From: Alphaproteobacteria bacterium
GTDB taxonomy: Bacteria; Pseudomonadota; Alphaproteobacteria; Paracaedibacterales; CAITNM01
NCBI GenBank assembly: GCA_021298215.1
Contig: JAJTEE010000009.1
Span: 1 to 64,000 of the forward strand
Length of the DNA: 64,000 bases
Direction: 5' to 3'
Shown: positions 44,439 to 54,312 of the stretch, one piece after another
How positions within the stretch are numbered: position 1 is the stretch's first letter
Layout of the letters: each line of letters opens with the position of its first letter
Position numbers and translations under genes: made by a program
The notes under the pieces: model-generated
What the model saw: the letters and a program-made list of their open reading frames with translations, nothing else
What the model was told of the DNA's origin: nothing
Database searches by the model: none

Positions 44439-44951
44439 CTAAATTTCTGTTGATAGTTTGATGGCAGTCTTTGTGATGGTTTTTATTACTTTTTCTAAAA
44501 TATTGAATTTAGCTATTTCTCGGCCGCCCGCTCTTTCTGCTATTTCTTTGTGCTCATCTTCTTCATTTTTAAACTTCTCAATAATTTCTATTAAAGAATT
44601 ATTTTCAGAAGATTGGATTAATGAATCAATTTGATTTTGATAATGAGTAACAATTATTTCTTCAATAGCTATTGTGGAAGCGTGCGCTGCCTTTTTTCCC
44701 ATCAAAGCAGTGATGGCTCCTATATTATAACTCAGAATATGCCAGAAAGGTTGAAAGATTGTAGGTTTGACTTTATGTTCAATCATAAGTTGCGTGAATG
44801 CTTTAAGATGTATTTTCTCTTGATTAGCCATTTTCACAAGTTCTAGATCATCGCCAAGAATTCTTCTCATGCCTTTATATACTTGCTTAGCTCCAAGCTC
44901 TCCTGCATGATTTACTCGCAATATGGATTCTATTTCTCTCGAATTTTCCAT
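44439..44951 (-). CDS. coq7: Coq7-type ubiquinone hydroxylase
   Basis: The 170-aa diiron protein hydroxylates demethoxyubiquinone. Carboxylate and His ligands appear in ILRVNHAGELGAKQVY, NQEKIHLKAFTQ, EEIIVTHY and NEEDEHKEIA, covering the two Glu-x-x-His sites of the four-helix bundle. The ATG at 44951 follows GGAGA and gives the normal length; the frame stays open to 45005. The gene overlaps dsbB by 22 bases. 44331-44438 downstream holds nothing recognisable. Confidence 0.9.
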   Translation of the reverse strand: MENSREIESILRVNHAGELGAKQVYKGMRRILGDDLELVKMANQEKIHLKAFTQLMIEHKVKPTIFQPFWHILSYNIGAITALMGKKAAHASTIAIEEIIVTHYQNQIDSLIQSSENNSLIEIIEKFKNEEDEHKEIAERAGGREIAKFNILEKVIKTITKTAIKLSTEI

Positions 44952-45436
44952 TCTCTCCACACCATGGTAATAGTTGCTAATGAAAATGCTAGAGAAGTCC
45001 ACCAACTAGCAGGAAGCCCGAATAAATACCAACTTATTTTGTCGCATCTGGGGATTTTCTGGTTTTTCATTTGTTCGTTGAGAGATTTTAACATTTCTAT
45101 AGGGTTAGTTGATGGGAGTTCTATATTTGTTAAGCAAGACTTAGGCATTGCCCACCATTTCTGCTCAACTCCAATGTGAAAGATACTCAAGGTAACTCCG
45201 CCGAAAGCAATGAAGCATAATATGCAGGTAAAAAATTTTCTATCATATCCTGAAATAACAATCCCCAGAGCCAAAATGGCAACAGCCATCATAATATATC
45301 GTTGATGATAGCAAAGGCTGCAAGGTACAATATTAAACAAATATTGCGCAATGAGGCTAATGCTTAAAAGGCTGAAAAAATAGATAGCAACAAACCAATA
45401 AAAATATCTGGAATTTCTAAGGAAAATTTTTATCAA
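44930..45436 (-). CDS. dsbB: Disulfide bond formation protein DsbB family
   Basis: The protein (168 aa from this start) has four membrane segments. The first redox Cys pair is in VPCSLCYHQRY near residues 39-42; the second pair is split between KSCLTN and IPRCDK in the second periplasmic loop. DsbB reoxidises DsbA and passes electrons to ubiquinone. TTG at 45436 overlaps the upstream stop in the form TTGA; GTG at 45445 and an ATG at 45484 inside yqaA are alternatives. It overlaps coq7, so a quinone enzyme and a quinone-using enzyme are co-translated. Confidence 0.86.
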   Translation of the reverse strand: MIKIFLRNSRYFYWFVAIYFFSLLSISLIAQYLFNIVPCSLCYHQRYIMMAVAILALGIVISGYDRKFFTCILCFIAFGGVTLSIFHIGVEQKWWAMPKSCLTNIELPSTNPIEMLKSLNEQMKNQKIPRCDKISWYLFGLPASWWTSLAFSLATITMVWREWKIREK

Positions 45437-46044
45437 CTTAAACACTTCACGATTATAAAGCCTGCTACAATTATACCAAGGCAAACAAGAAGTGCCACTG
45501 TTAAATATTTTTCAATGTATTGTTTTGCTAGAGGGCCAAAAAAATATAAGATTCCATAAAGTAAGTAAAATCGAAAGGCTCTAGCGATGACAGATGCAAT
45601 AAGAAATTGGGTAATATCAAAATGTGCTACACCGCTTGCAATCGTAACAAGTTTAAATGGAATAGGCGTTAATCCTTTTAAAGATATAATCCAAAAACCA
45701 TAATTTTGAAAATCATTTTGAAATCTCTCAAATGCATTATGTAATCCATAAGTTTCAATAATTAAATCTCCGATAGTCGAAAATAAATAATAACCAATAG
45801 CATAACCCAATATTCCCCCTAAAACTGAGGCTATTGTTGCGCCTAAGGCTAATCTCCATGCAAGCACACGATTTGCTAATATCATCGGAATAAGCATTAG
45901 ATCAGGCGGCAAAGGAAAAAAGGAACTTTCCGCGAATGATACTAAATACATGATATATTTGGCACGTTTAGTGTTGGCTGCTTTAAGGCACCAGTCATAC
46001 ATGCGGTGCAAAATATTTTGTTGTTTCTCAATAATATTATTCAT
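45433..46044 (-). CDS. yqaA: YqaA/DedA-family membrane protein
   Basis: The 203-aa protein has the SNARE-associated/DedA layout: an early re-entrant-like SFAESSFFPLPPDLMLIPM stretch, GGILGYAIGYYL, and the later LKGLTPIPFKLVTIASG with Pro and Lys conserved. DedA-family members have been tied to lipid-carrier recycling and membrane homeostasis; YqaA-type members are less studied. It heads a three-gene overlapping unit with dsbB and coq7 and diverges from glmS. Confidence 0.85.
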   Translation of the reverse strand: MNNIIEKQQNILHRMYDWCLKAANTKRAKYIMYLVSFAESSFFPLPPDLMLIPMILANRVLAWRLALGATIASVLGGILGYAIGYYLFSTIGDLIIETYGLHNAFERFQNDFQNYGFWIISLKGLTPIPFKLVTIASGVAHFDITQFLIASVIARAFRFYLLYGILYFFGPLAKQYIEKYLTVALLVCLGIIVAGFIIVKCLS

Positions 46045-46123
46045 TACTTTTTACAAAAAATTTCAACTATGGACTTTTATAGCACAACAAATCAAACTTG
46101 CACGTGTTATTAAGGGAGATGTT

Positions 46124-47956
46124 ATGTGTGGAATTATAGGTGTTTTGTCAAAAGATTCTGTTTCAGAACGTATATTTGATGGACTATCTAGGCTAGAATA
46201 TCGCGGTTATGATTCTGCCGGTATAGCAACGATACATGATAATTCTATCCATAAAAGGCGTTCGGAAGGCAAGCTTCAATCGTTAAAAAGCATTTTAGAA
46301 AAAGATCCTATTCAGGGTTACACAGGTATAGGACATACTCGCTGGGCAACTCATGGGTCGCCGACCTATCATAATGCGCATCCCCATACCACTGATCGAG
46401 TAGCTGTTGTTCATAATGGTATTATCGAAAATTATCAAACCCTAAAAGATAATTTAATACAAAATGGAGTCGTTTTTAGTAGCGAAACGGATACAGAAGT
46501 TGTTGTGCACTTAATCGACCAAGAGTTACGAAATGGAAAGACGCCAGAGCTTGCAGTGCAAAAAACACTTTCTCAGTTAGAAGGAGCCTTTGCTTTAGCA
46601 ATTGTTTTTTCACAAGATCCTAAAATTTTGATCGGAGCAAGACGAGGAAGCCCTCTAGTTGTTGGTATTGATGAAAATAATTTATTCTTGGGTTCAGACG
46701 CTTGGGCTTTGGCTCCGTGGACTCAAAAAATATGTTATTTAGAGGAAGATGACGTCGTTGTAATGAAAAATGATGACGTCAATTTCAGCTACACTATTTT
46801 TAGTGGAGAAGGAAAAATAGTAAGCCGTCCACTCAAAAATCTTAATTTAGCAACTGGAGCTGCTAGCAAAGGTGTTTATAGTCACTTCATGCTGAAAGAG
46901 ATTTTTGAACAACCGCAGACATTAAGTGATACGTTTTTAGCATTGATTGATGAAAAAACATTTGAAACGCGTATTGAGTTACCTATTGATTTTACTAAGC
47001 ACCATTCACGCATATTGTTGGTTGCTTGTGGTTCTTCTTATTATGCGTCATTGACTGCAAAATATTGGTTTGAGAAATATGCACGAATTCCTTGTGAAGT
47101 AGAATTGGCTTCAGAATTTCGTTATCGCGATCCAGTATTAACTGAAAATGATATATGTATATTTGTTTCCCAATCAGGTGAAACAAGTGATACTTTGGCA
47201 GCACTTAATTTGGCTAAGGCTAAGAATTGCTCAACTCTTGCTATTGTGAATGTCCCCGAAAGTTCTATGGCGAGAGCCGCCGATTATTGTATTTTAACTT
47301 TAGCGGGACCGGAAATTGGGGTTGCTTCTACAAAAGCTTTTACAGCTCAGTTGGCTGTCTTATGTGTATTAGGATTGAAAATTGCTGAACAGAGAGCTTG
47401 TCTTGATAAGCAAAATTTATTTGAGTATTTCAAAGAATTGTTACATTTGCCAAAGCTTGTGACACATGTTCTTCAAGATGTTTCGGTCTTTGATGCGCTG
47501 GGTCAAAGATTGTCCATGGCTAGTGATATTTTATTTATTGGCAGAGGGACTAATTATCCAGTTGCATTGGAAGGTGCATTAAAATTAAAAGAAATATCAT
47601 ACATACATGCGGAGGCTTATGCTGCAGGTGAACTAAAACACGGACCAATTGCTTTAGTTGATAAAACAATACCTCTTATTGCCATTTCTCCAAATGATAA
47701 TTGGTTCGAAAAGACCTCTTCAAATATTCAGGAAGTTGCTTCGCGAGGTGCTCCTATTATTATGTTAACAAATGACTTGGAGTTTACTTTGGATTGTCGA
47801 GATTTTTGCAAAATTTTGTTACCAAAGACTGGGTCACTAAATAACTGTTTTATCTATACTGTCGCTATGCAATGTATTGCTTATTATACGGCGTTACATA
47901 AAGGTACTGATGTAGACCAACCGAGGAATCTTGCTAAATCAGTAACAGTTGAGTAA
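46124..47956 (+). CDS. glmS: Glutamine--fructose-6-phosphate aminotransferase
   Basis: The 610-aa enzyme makes glucosamine-6-phosphate for peptidoglycan and LPS. The start MCGIIGVL exposes the catalytic Cys after Met removal; the glutaminase domain has GHTRWATHG and HNGIIENY. Two SIS domains follow (LLVACGSSYYAS and FVSQSGETSDTL, then FIGRGTNYPVALEGALKLKE), and the C-terminus ends LAKSVTVE. The start is fixed by the Cys and by AAGGGAG upstream; the frame is open back to 45950. No glmS ribozyme is evident. glmU is not adjacent. Confidence 0.97.
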   Translation: MCGIIGVLSKDSVSERIFDGLSRLEYRGYDSAGIATIHDNSIHKRRSEGKLQSLKSILEKDPIQGYTGIGHTRWATHGSPTYHNAHPHTTDRVAVVHNGIIENYQTLKDNLIQNGVVFSSETDTEVVVHLIDQELRNGKTPELAVQKTLSQLEGAFALAIVFSQDPKILIGARRGSPLVVGIDENNLFLGSDAWALAPWTQKICYLEEDDVVVMKNDDVNFSYTIFSGEGKIVSRPLKNLNLATGAASKGVYSHFMLKEIFEQPQTLSDTFLALIDEKTFETRIELPIDFTKHHSRILLVACGSSYYASLTAKYWFEKYARIPCEVELASEFRYRDPVLTENDICIFVSQSGETSDTLAALNLAKAKNCSTLAIVNVPESSMARAADYCILTLAGPEIGVASTKAFTAQLAVLCVLGLKIAEQRACLDKQNLFEYFKELLHLPKLVTHVLQDVSVFDALGQRLSMASDILFIGRGTNYPVALEGALKLKEISYIHAEAYAAGELKHGPIALVDKTIPLIAISPNDNWFEKTSSNIQEVASRGAPIIMLTNDLEFTLDCRDFCKILLPKTGSLNNCFIYTVAMQCIAYYTALHKGTDVDQPRNLAKSVTVE

Positions 47957-47969
47957 AAGTGATTGATTA

Positions 47970-48956
47970 TTAAGAGTTATTATCAAGAAAAGATTTCAGC
48001 AGTAAGCTAAAATCTTTTTTTACATGAGAATCAAAAGATTCTAGCATCTTGTTTGCTTCTTTTGCATATTCTTGTGCAATTTTAATTGATTGGTTGAAAG
48101 AATCTAAGTTATTAAGACGGTTTTTTATGGCATTAAAAGAGTTATAATTTTCTTTATTTTCTCCAAAATATTTATGCCATATATGTTTATTTGGGTCAGC
48201 ATTATAGCCCAGCAAGACAGGGAGCGTGACTTTGCCTTCTCTAAAATCTTCTCCTGTTTCTTTTCCTCTGTTTTTGTGAGTATAGTCAAATATATCATCT
48301 AGTATTTGATATGCTAGTCCAAAGTTTTTTCCAAATTTGTACAGAAAATCAGCTCTATTTTCGTCTGCTTCACTGGAGAGTGACCCTGTTTGACATGCTG
48401 CGGCAAAAAGTGTTGCTGTTTTATATTCTATAATTTTTAAGTATTCCTCAGTGCTTAGTTCTAAAGAGCACGAGCATCTCAGTTGAGCTATTTCTCCTCT
48501 ACTAATTGTTGTAGATGCCTTTGCCAAAATTTCTAAGAATCTGATATTGTCTGTTTTTACAATCAGCTCGAAAGCACGAGCAAAAAGAAAATCTCCCACA
48601 AGAATACTTGTTTTGTTACCCCACAGAGTATTTGCTGTTTTTTTACCGCGGCGCAAATTTGATTCATCGATAACATCGTCATGAAGAAGTGTTGCAAGGT
48701 GTATTAATTCTATTGCTGCCGCTATTTTATGGCTATTTTTTGTTATTCCGCCGCTTAGATCGGCAGATGCTAGGCATAATAATGGCCTTAATCGTTTTCC
48801 TCCAGCCGATAAAAGTGCTTGAGAGATTTTTTCTATTAAAGGTTCTGTGGTGTTAATGTATTCAAAAATTAATTGATTTACAATTTTTAAATCATTCTCA
48901 TATGTATTATGCAGATGCGAAAGAGGATCAAATTCAACTTGGGGCTTTTTTAGCAA
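47970..48956 (-). CDS. ispB: Long-chain polyprenyl diphosphate synthase
   Basis: The 328-aa trans-prenyltransferase has the two Asp-rich motifs, LLHDDVIDES near residue 90 and LDDIFDYT near 216, plus GGKRLRPLL. It makes the ubiquinone side chain; the chain length (octaprenyl, decaprenyl) cannot be read with certainty. It converges with glmS and diverges from trmN6, another arrangement seen in alphaproteobacteria. Confidence 0.92.
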   Translation of the reverse strand: MLKKPQVEFDPLSHLHNTYENDLKIVNQLIFEYINTTEPLIEKISQALLSAGGKRLRPLLCLASADLSGGITKNSHKIAAAIELIHLATLLHDDVIDESNLRRGKKTANTLWGNKTSILVGDFLFARAFELIVKTDNIRFLEILAKASTTISRGEIAQLRCSCSLELSTEEYLKIIEYKTATLFAAACQTGSLSSEADENRADFLYKFGKNFGLAYQILDDIFDYTHKNRGKETGEDFREGKVTLPVLLGYNADPNKHIWHKYFGENKENYNSFNAIKNRLNNLDSFNQSIKIAQEYAKEANKMLESFDSHVKKDFSLLLKSFLDNNS

Positions 48957-49026
48957 ATTATTCTATCCAATTGGCTATACAATCTATTATAATTTAGCCT
49001 GTTTAGTTGGCCCCGGATAGCATTTT

Positions 49027-49818
49027 GTGCAAGAGTTTTTAAAAGAAGAAGATAATAAGGCGTATACAGAGGATTCTCTTTTGAACGGTAAAGTTATTGT
49101 AAGACAGCCAGAGAAAGGTTACAGATTTTCTATTGATTCTGTATTGCTGGCGGCAGCTGTTTCTATGGATAATGGGGAAAATATTTTAGATGTTGGTGCT
49201 GGAGTTGGCGTTGCTGGTTTATGTCTGGCTTATCGTTTTGAGCATTTAAGGGTGGTAGGAATTGAGTGTCAAAGAAATTTAGTACGTTTGGCAACAGACA
49301 ATATATTGCTTAACTCTTTTAGAGATCGCGTTGAAATTTTATATGGAGACCTGCAAAATCCTCCTCCTCGCTTGGCTGCTGGGAGTTATAGCCAAGTGAT
49401 CTCAAACCCTCCTTATTTTGATATTTCTCAAGGTCGTGCTTCTCCTTATTATTCAAAAGCAATTAGTAATCATACGGGGTCATCTACTATGGAAATATGG
49501 ATTAAATTTTGTCTTTTGATGTTAAAACCCCTTGGAAAGATTACATTTATTTATCGAGCGGACATGCTAGATTATCTTCTAAGTTTGTTTTACGGAAAAG
49601 TGGGGCAGATTAATGTTCTTCCATTGTGGTCGTCAAAAAATCAGCCAGCTAAGAGGGTAATTATTCAAGGTACAAAAGGAATGAAGGGAGGATTAAACCT
49701 TTTAAAAGGGATATCCATGCATAATCAAGATGGCTCTTTTTCAGATGAAGCGAATGCAATTCTACGAGATGGTCAGCCTATTTCTTTTTGTAATGGAGGC
49801 TTACATGGCGTGTATTAG
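49027..49818 (+). CDS. trmN6: tRNA1(Val) (adenine37-N6)-methyltransferase-like
   Basis: The 263-aa SAM enzyme has motif I ILDVGAGVGVAGLCLA near residue 56, VVGIECQ at the second strand, and the N6-adenine motif SNPPYFD near 132. This is the TrmN6/YfiC pattern; related HemK-like enzymes have NPPY too, but the early LLNGKVIVRQPEKGYRFSIDSVLLA block is typical of the tRNA enzyme. GTG start at 49027. It overlaps the WecA-like gene by 14 bases. Confidence 0.85.
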   Translation: MQEFLKEEDNKAYTEDSLLNGKVIVRQPEKGYRFSIDSVLLAAAVSMDNGENILDVGAGVGVAGLCLAYRFEHLRVVGIECQRNLVRLATDNILLNSFRDRVEILYGDLQNPPPRLAAGSYSQVISNPPYFDISQGRASPYYSKAISNHTGSSTMEIWIKFCLLMLKPLGKITFIYRADMLDYLLSLFYGKVGQINVLPLWSSKNQPAKRVIIQGTKGMKGGLNLLKGISMHNQDGSFSDEANAILRDGQPISFCNGGLHGVY

Positions 49819-50785
49819 TTACATGTGGGTTGTTGCTGGCTTGATGGCAGTTATTTTCTTTTTGCTTTGGAAAAAGATAGGGATAAGAGATATTCCAGGT
49901 CAAAGATCTTCGCATGTGCGGTCTACTCCAACAGCAGCTGGTGTTTGTGTGGGTTTTATATTTTTGATTTTTTTCTTTTTAGCCGGAAATCAAGAAATAG
50001 AGCTGGAAGTTATTTCATCTTCATCATTAGCAGGATTTGTAATTCTTATCCTTGTTGGGTTTATAGATGATTGGAAAGAATTAAATTATAAAATAAGATT
50101 GCTTAGTCATATGATTTCTGTTGGCTTAGTGCTGACACAACATAATTTAAACATAGGTGATTATTGCGTATGGCTTTTTGTAGGGGTCGGCTTAATAAAT
50201 GCATGTAATTTTCTAGACGGATTGAACGGGCTTCTAGCTAGTCAATGGCTTTTAACCGTGGGATTTTTGTTATGCTCATTTGGTTCATTCAATAGTATTT
50301 TTTGGATTCTATGGGTTGTGATTCTCGTTTACTTATTTTTTAATTTTCCAAGAGCAAGAATATTTATAGGTGATACAGGTAGCACAATTTTAGGTTTTTC
50401 CTATTTTATTGTTATTTTTTCCCTAGCTTTTAGGCCTCATGGATTGCCTAGTTTTATAATTGCTAATGATAGTTTTTTGATTTTTTCTTTATTTCCTCTA
50501 GCTCACGTATGGGCTGATATAATATTCACCATAATAAAGAGATCAATTGATAAGCGTTCTATAGTGAATTCTTTTGGTGATTATGGGTTTCATTATCAGG
50601 CAAAATTTTTTAAAAGCCATACAATTGTTTCGCTTATTTATTTAGGATTTAATTTGCTTTTAACTTATTTCTCAGCTTTTTTATTCAATAATCATCATTA
50701 TATATTTGCTGTGTGCTTTTTGTATATCGTGCTACAAATTCTATATTGGATGTTCGTTTACAATTTATCAAAAAAATATCTTTGA
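49805..50785 (+). CDS. WecA/MraY-like undecaprenyl-phosphate sugar-1-phosphate transferase
   Basis: The 326-aa multi-spanning protein belongs to glycosyltransferase family 4. Diagnostic segments are QRSSHVRSTPTAAG, FIDDWKELNYKIR, NACNFLDGLNGLLAS with catalytic Asp, and FIGDTGSTILGF. WecA-type enzymes start O-antigen or other glycans by making lipid-PP-sugar; the true MraY is at 5472, and this protein lacks the HHHFEK-type motif of MraY. GGAGG lies before the ATG at 49805. The next gene is nuoL; no glycan cluster is adjacent. Confidence 0.88.
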   Translation: MACISYMWVVAGLMAVIFFLLWKKIGIRDIPGQRSSHVRSTPTAAGVCVGFIFLIFFFLAGNQEIELEVISSSSLAGFVILILVGFIDDWKELNYKIRLLSHMISVGLVLTQHNLNIGDYCVWLFVGVGLINACNFLDGLNGLLASQWLLTVGFLLCSFGSFNSIFWILWVVILVYLFFNFPRARIFIGDTGSTILGFSYFIVIFSLAFRPHGLPSFIIANDSFLIFSLFPLAHVWADIIFTIIKRSIDKRSIVNSFGDYGFHYQAKFFKSHTIVSLIYLGFNLLLTYFSAFLFNNHHYIFAVCFLYIVLQILYWMFVYNLSKKYL

Positions 50786-50842
50786 TTTTATTTCAATCAT
50801 TTTGTGTATAGAATTAAAAAATAAAGTTGTGAAAATTAAAAA

Positions 50843-52789
50843 ATGAACTTCTTAGAGATTAGTTGTTTGTTCTTATTGCTTCCTTTCTTTGGGGCAATCT
50901 TTTCATATATAAAAGCTTACAACGACTATCGGTCTGGGATCTGGTTTTGTATATGTTCTGTTTTTTTAAGTTTTATTGCGAGCTGCTGTATTTTTTACAA
51001 CTTTATAAGCACACAACTTGTTGAGACTATTTATCTTTTTACGTGGATAAAATCTGGAACCATTAAAATTGATTGGGGATTTTTTTTGGATCCTCTTAGT
51101 ATTTTGATGGTAATGATCATTACATTTATTTCTTCTCTCATTCATGTTTATTCGATGGAATATATGAGAGAAGATCCTAATAAAATGCTTTTCTTTGGTC
51201 ATCTTAATTTTTTTACTTTTATGATGATATTTTTAGTAACAGCTCCAAATATGCTGCAGCTTTTTTGTGGATGGGAAGGCATTAGCTTTATTTCTTATCT
51301 ATTGATTGGCTATTGGCACAATAAGCCTGCGGCAGTTACAGCATCTATTAAGGCCTTTTCGATCAACAGAATTAGCGATGTTGGATTAATACTAGCCATA
51401 GGATCTATTTTTTCTCTCTTTCATACACTTGATTTTGAAAGCCTTTTTATGTTTTTGAAAAAATCAGAATATCTGCCGGATGCTATGTGGTTAAATATTA
51501 TTTGCCTATTTTTATTTTTTGCGGCAATGGGTAAATCTGCGCAATTTGGCTTGCATGTCTGGTTACCTAATGCAATGGAGGCTCCTACTCCAGTTTCAGC
51601 GTTGCTACACTCAGCTACAATGGTTACAGCTGGAGTTTTTTTGGTTATACGTTTCAGTTCCTTATTTGAATTAGCATTTCTCGCAAAACAAGTAATGATG
51701 TTTGTGGGGGCGTTGACAGGATTGGTTGCTGGCCTGATTGCATTAACTCAAAATGACATCAAAAAAATCATTGCTTACTCAACTTCTAGTCAACTCGGGT
51801 TGATGTTTATGGCTTGTGCCGTGGATGCATACGCAGTCGCCTTTTTTTATCTGTGCGTACACGCTTTTGTCAAAGCGTTAATATTTCTGTGTGCTGGAAG
51901 TATCATTCATGCGATGTCACACGAACAAAATATAATGAAAATGGGAGGTTTGAAAACACACTTGCGTTTCAGTTATTATGCTATGCTTGCAGGGGTATTG
52001 GCTCTTATAGGATTTCCTTTGACTGCTGGTTTTTATTCAAAAGAATGCATTGCGTCATCGATTTACTTTGCTACAATTCCCTTTTCAAGTTTTTATTTTA
52101 GTATTTTTTTAATTTTGGTTTTTGTTACTGGATTGTACGCTTGGAGAATTTTCTTTGTAGTATTTTATGGGAAAGTTAACGCAGGAGACCAGGTGATAGC
52201 CCATATTCAAAAGATAAGAAAGGTGATGCAATACCCAATAGATTTATTAATTCTTTGTGCTGTATGTATGGGATATATAGGTTTTGAGCTATTTGTAAAA
52301 CAATCTTTTGGTTTTTCTTGGGGTGACAGCATTGTTGTCAGAATGCCCGAATATATTCCTTTGTGGATGAAATTATGCATGTTTATAGTGAGTTTACTGG
52401 CTTTTACAGTTTCGTATTTTGCTTGTAATTTAAATAATCGTAAACTGTCGACTTTTTTGGAAAAATTTTCAAAAATCTATGAAACTCTAAAAAATGGATT
52501 ATATCTAGAGGAGTTATACTCTCAGAAAATTATCTTTCCACTTTTGAGGCTTGGAAGTTCTTTTTATCAAATAGGAGATAGGAAAATAATAGATAAATTT
52601 GGGCCTGAAGGTGTGCCTAAATTAGTATTTAAGGCAAGTGAATATCTAAAGAAATTACAGACGGGATACTTACCTCATTATGTGTTTATAGCTATTTTTG
52701 GTGTAGTGCTAATTTTAACTTCATGCATAGCAATACGTATATTTCCAAAAGTTGCTTCAGAATTTTTATTTGCGGTTGGACATTTGTGA
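50843..52789 (+). CDS. nuoL: NADH-quinone oxidoreductase subunit L
   Basis: The 648-aa antiporter-like subunit of complex I pumps protons at the distal end of the membrane arm. Conserved segments: WEGISFISYLLIGYW, KAFSINRISDVGL, AQFGLHVWLPNAMEAPTPVSALLHSATMVTAG (in pieces, with the key Lys and His), and STSSQLGLMF. Its C-terminus carries the long lateral helix region. nuoK, its usual upstream neighbour, is missing; a WecA-like gene lies there instead. It overlaps nuoM by 4 bases (GTGA). Confidence 0.96.
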   Translation: MNFLEISCLFLLLPFFGAIFSYIKAYNDYRSGIWFCICSVFLSFIASCCIFYNFISTQLVETIYLFTWIKSGTIKIDWGFFLDPLSILMVMIITFISSLIHVYSMEYMREDPNKMLFFGHLNFFTFMMIFLVTAPNMLQLFCGWEGISFISYLLIGYWHNKPAAVTASIKAFSINRISDVGLILAIGSIFSLFHTLDFESLFMFLKKSEYLPDAMWLNIICLFLFFAAMGKSAQFGLHVWLPNAMEAPTPVSALLHSATMVTAGVFLVIRFSSLFELAFLAKQVMMFVGALTGLVAGLIALTQNDIKKIIAYSTSSQLGLMFMACAVDAYAVAFFYLCVHAFVKALIFLCAGSIIHAMSHEQNIMKMGGLKTHLRFSYYAMLAGVLALIGFPLTAGFYSKECIASSIYFATIPFSSFYFSIFLILVFVTGLYAWRIFFVVFYGKVNAGDQVIAHIQKIRKVMQYPIDLLILCAVCMGYIGFELFVKQSFGFSWGDSIVVRMPEYIPLWMKLCMFIVSLLAFTVSYFACNLNNRKLSTFLEKFSKIYETLKNGLYLEELYSQKIIFPLLRLGSSFYQIGDRKIIDKFGPEGVPKLVFKASEYLKKLQTGYLPHYVFIAIFGVVLILTSCIAIRIFPKVASEFLFAVGHL

Positions 52790-54312
52790 AAATACCGATT
52801 TTATCTTTAATGACACTATTACCGCTTCTGGCAGCATTCGTTTGTGTATTAGTGAGAAAACAAAATAGTGAAAATGCAAGAAGAATAGCAGGCTTTGCTA
52901 GCTGTATTAATTTATTTTTAGCTGTTAGTTTATGGATTTTTTTTGACGAACACAACTCTGATTTTCAATTTTATGAAAGTCATTCATGGGTAAAAAATGC
53001 AAGTATTGACTTTCAATTGGGCGTGGACGGGATATCATTATTTTTTATAATTCTATCTGCCTTGTTATCAACATTGATGATTTTTGGAACTTGGTATTCT
53101 GTTAAGGAGCGTCTGCGAGAATATTCTATATTCTGCTTAGTATTGCAAACATTTATGATTGGCTGCTTTGCAGCAACAAATTTATTTTTGTTTTATATTT
53201 TTTTTGAAGGTGTGCTTATTCCTATGTTTTTGATTATAGGAATATGGGGTGGAGATAAAAGAATTTATGCAACGTTAAAATTCTTTCTTTACACGTTTTT
53301 TGGCTCTGTTTTTATGCTATTGGCCATTTTGAAGATTTATACAGAATTTCAAACACTAAATTTTATTGATTTACAGAATTTCCATATTGGTTTCAATTTG
53401 CAAATACTATTATTCCTGGGTTTTGCTTTTTCTTTTATGATAAAGACTCCTATATGGCCCTTACATACATGGCTGTCAGATGCGCACGTCGAAGCTCCAT
53501 CCGGAGGCTCTGTTCTTTTAGCAGGAATTCTGTTGAAAATGGGTGGATACGGTTTTATACGCTTTTGTCTGAGCCTTTTTCCGGAAGCTAGTCAGTTTTT
53601 TGCTCCATATATAATATTTCTAAGTGTAATAGGAATCATTTGGGCTTCATTGATTGCATTTGCACAGTCAGATATCAAAAGGTTAATAGCTTATTCTTCC
53701 ATAGCTCATATGGGAATCGTAACTCTTGGAATTTTTTCTTTTAGAATCAACGCACTCGTAGGTTCTGTTGTTCAGATGATTAGTCATGGACTTGTTTCGT
53801 CTGCACTCTTTTTTAGTGTAGGCATGTTATATGATCGTTTCCATACGCGTGAAATCAATAATTTTGGAGGTATTCTAAAAATAATGCCAAATTTTGGGGT
53901 TATGTTTATAATTTTTATATTTGCTTCTATCGGTTTGCCTTTTACTTCCGGTTTCGTTGGTGAAATATTAATACTTATTGATAGCTTTTCGGTTAGGCCT
54001 ATAGCTACCTTCTTTGCTTGCTTTGGAATGGTTTTTGGGGCTGCGTACATGTTAACTCTTGTGGGTAAGTTGCTGTATGGAAAGCTTTCTACGGAGTTGG
54101 GCCTTGATTCCAGGTTAGATATAGACGATTATTCATTGCATTTAAGTTTGAAACCTTTAGAAAAATTTGTGTTAATAATTTTATCAGTTATTATTCTCGT
54201 GCTTGGTGTTTATACAAAGCCATTGATGGTGCCTATTAGAAAAGCAATACTGAAACACAGCTTAATAAAAAGTGAAGTTTCCGGAGGTGTGAATAGCGTT
54301 TATGCTGGATAG
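52786..54312 (+). CDS. nuoM: NADH-quinone oxidoreductase subunit M
   Basis: The 508-aa complex I subunit shows FFEGVLIPMFLIIGIWG (conserved Glu), KTPIWPLHTWLSDAHVEAPSGGSVLLAG in pieces, and AYSSIAHMGIV. The GTG at 52786 overlaps the nuoL stop and gives the typical N-terminus; the frame extends to 52723 inside nuoL. It overlaps nuoN by 11 bases. Confidence 0.96.
   Translation: MKIPILSLMTLLPLLAAFVCVLVRKQNSENARRIAGFASCINLFLAVSLWIFFDEHNSDFQFYESHSWVKNASIDFQLGVDGISLFFIILSALLSTLMIFGTWYSVKERLREYSIFCLVLQTFMIGCFAATNLFLFYIFFEGVLIPMFLIIGIWGGDKRIYATLKFFLYTFFGSVFMLLAILKIYTEFQTLNFIDLQNFHIGFNLQILLFLGFAFSFMIKTPIWPLHTWLSDAHVEAPSGGSVLLAGILLKMGGYGFIRFCLSLFPEASQFFAPYIIFLSVIGIIWASLIAFAQSDIKRLIAYSSIAHMGIVTLGIFSFRINALVGSVVQMISHGLVSSALFFSVGMLYDRFHTREINNFGGILKIMPNFGVMFIIFIFASIGLPFTSGFVGEILILIDSFSVRPIATFFACFGMVFGAAYMLTLVGKLLYGKLSTELGLDSRLDIDDYSLHLSLKPLEKFVLIILSVIILVLGVYTKPLMVPIRKAILKHSLIKSEVSGGVNSVYAG

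Noticed and set aside
46045-46123. glmS ribozyme in the glmS leader
   Set aside because: The gap is only about 80 bases and lacks the conserved core; such ribozymes are mainly found in Firmicutes.
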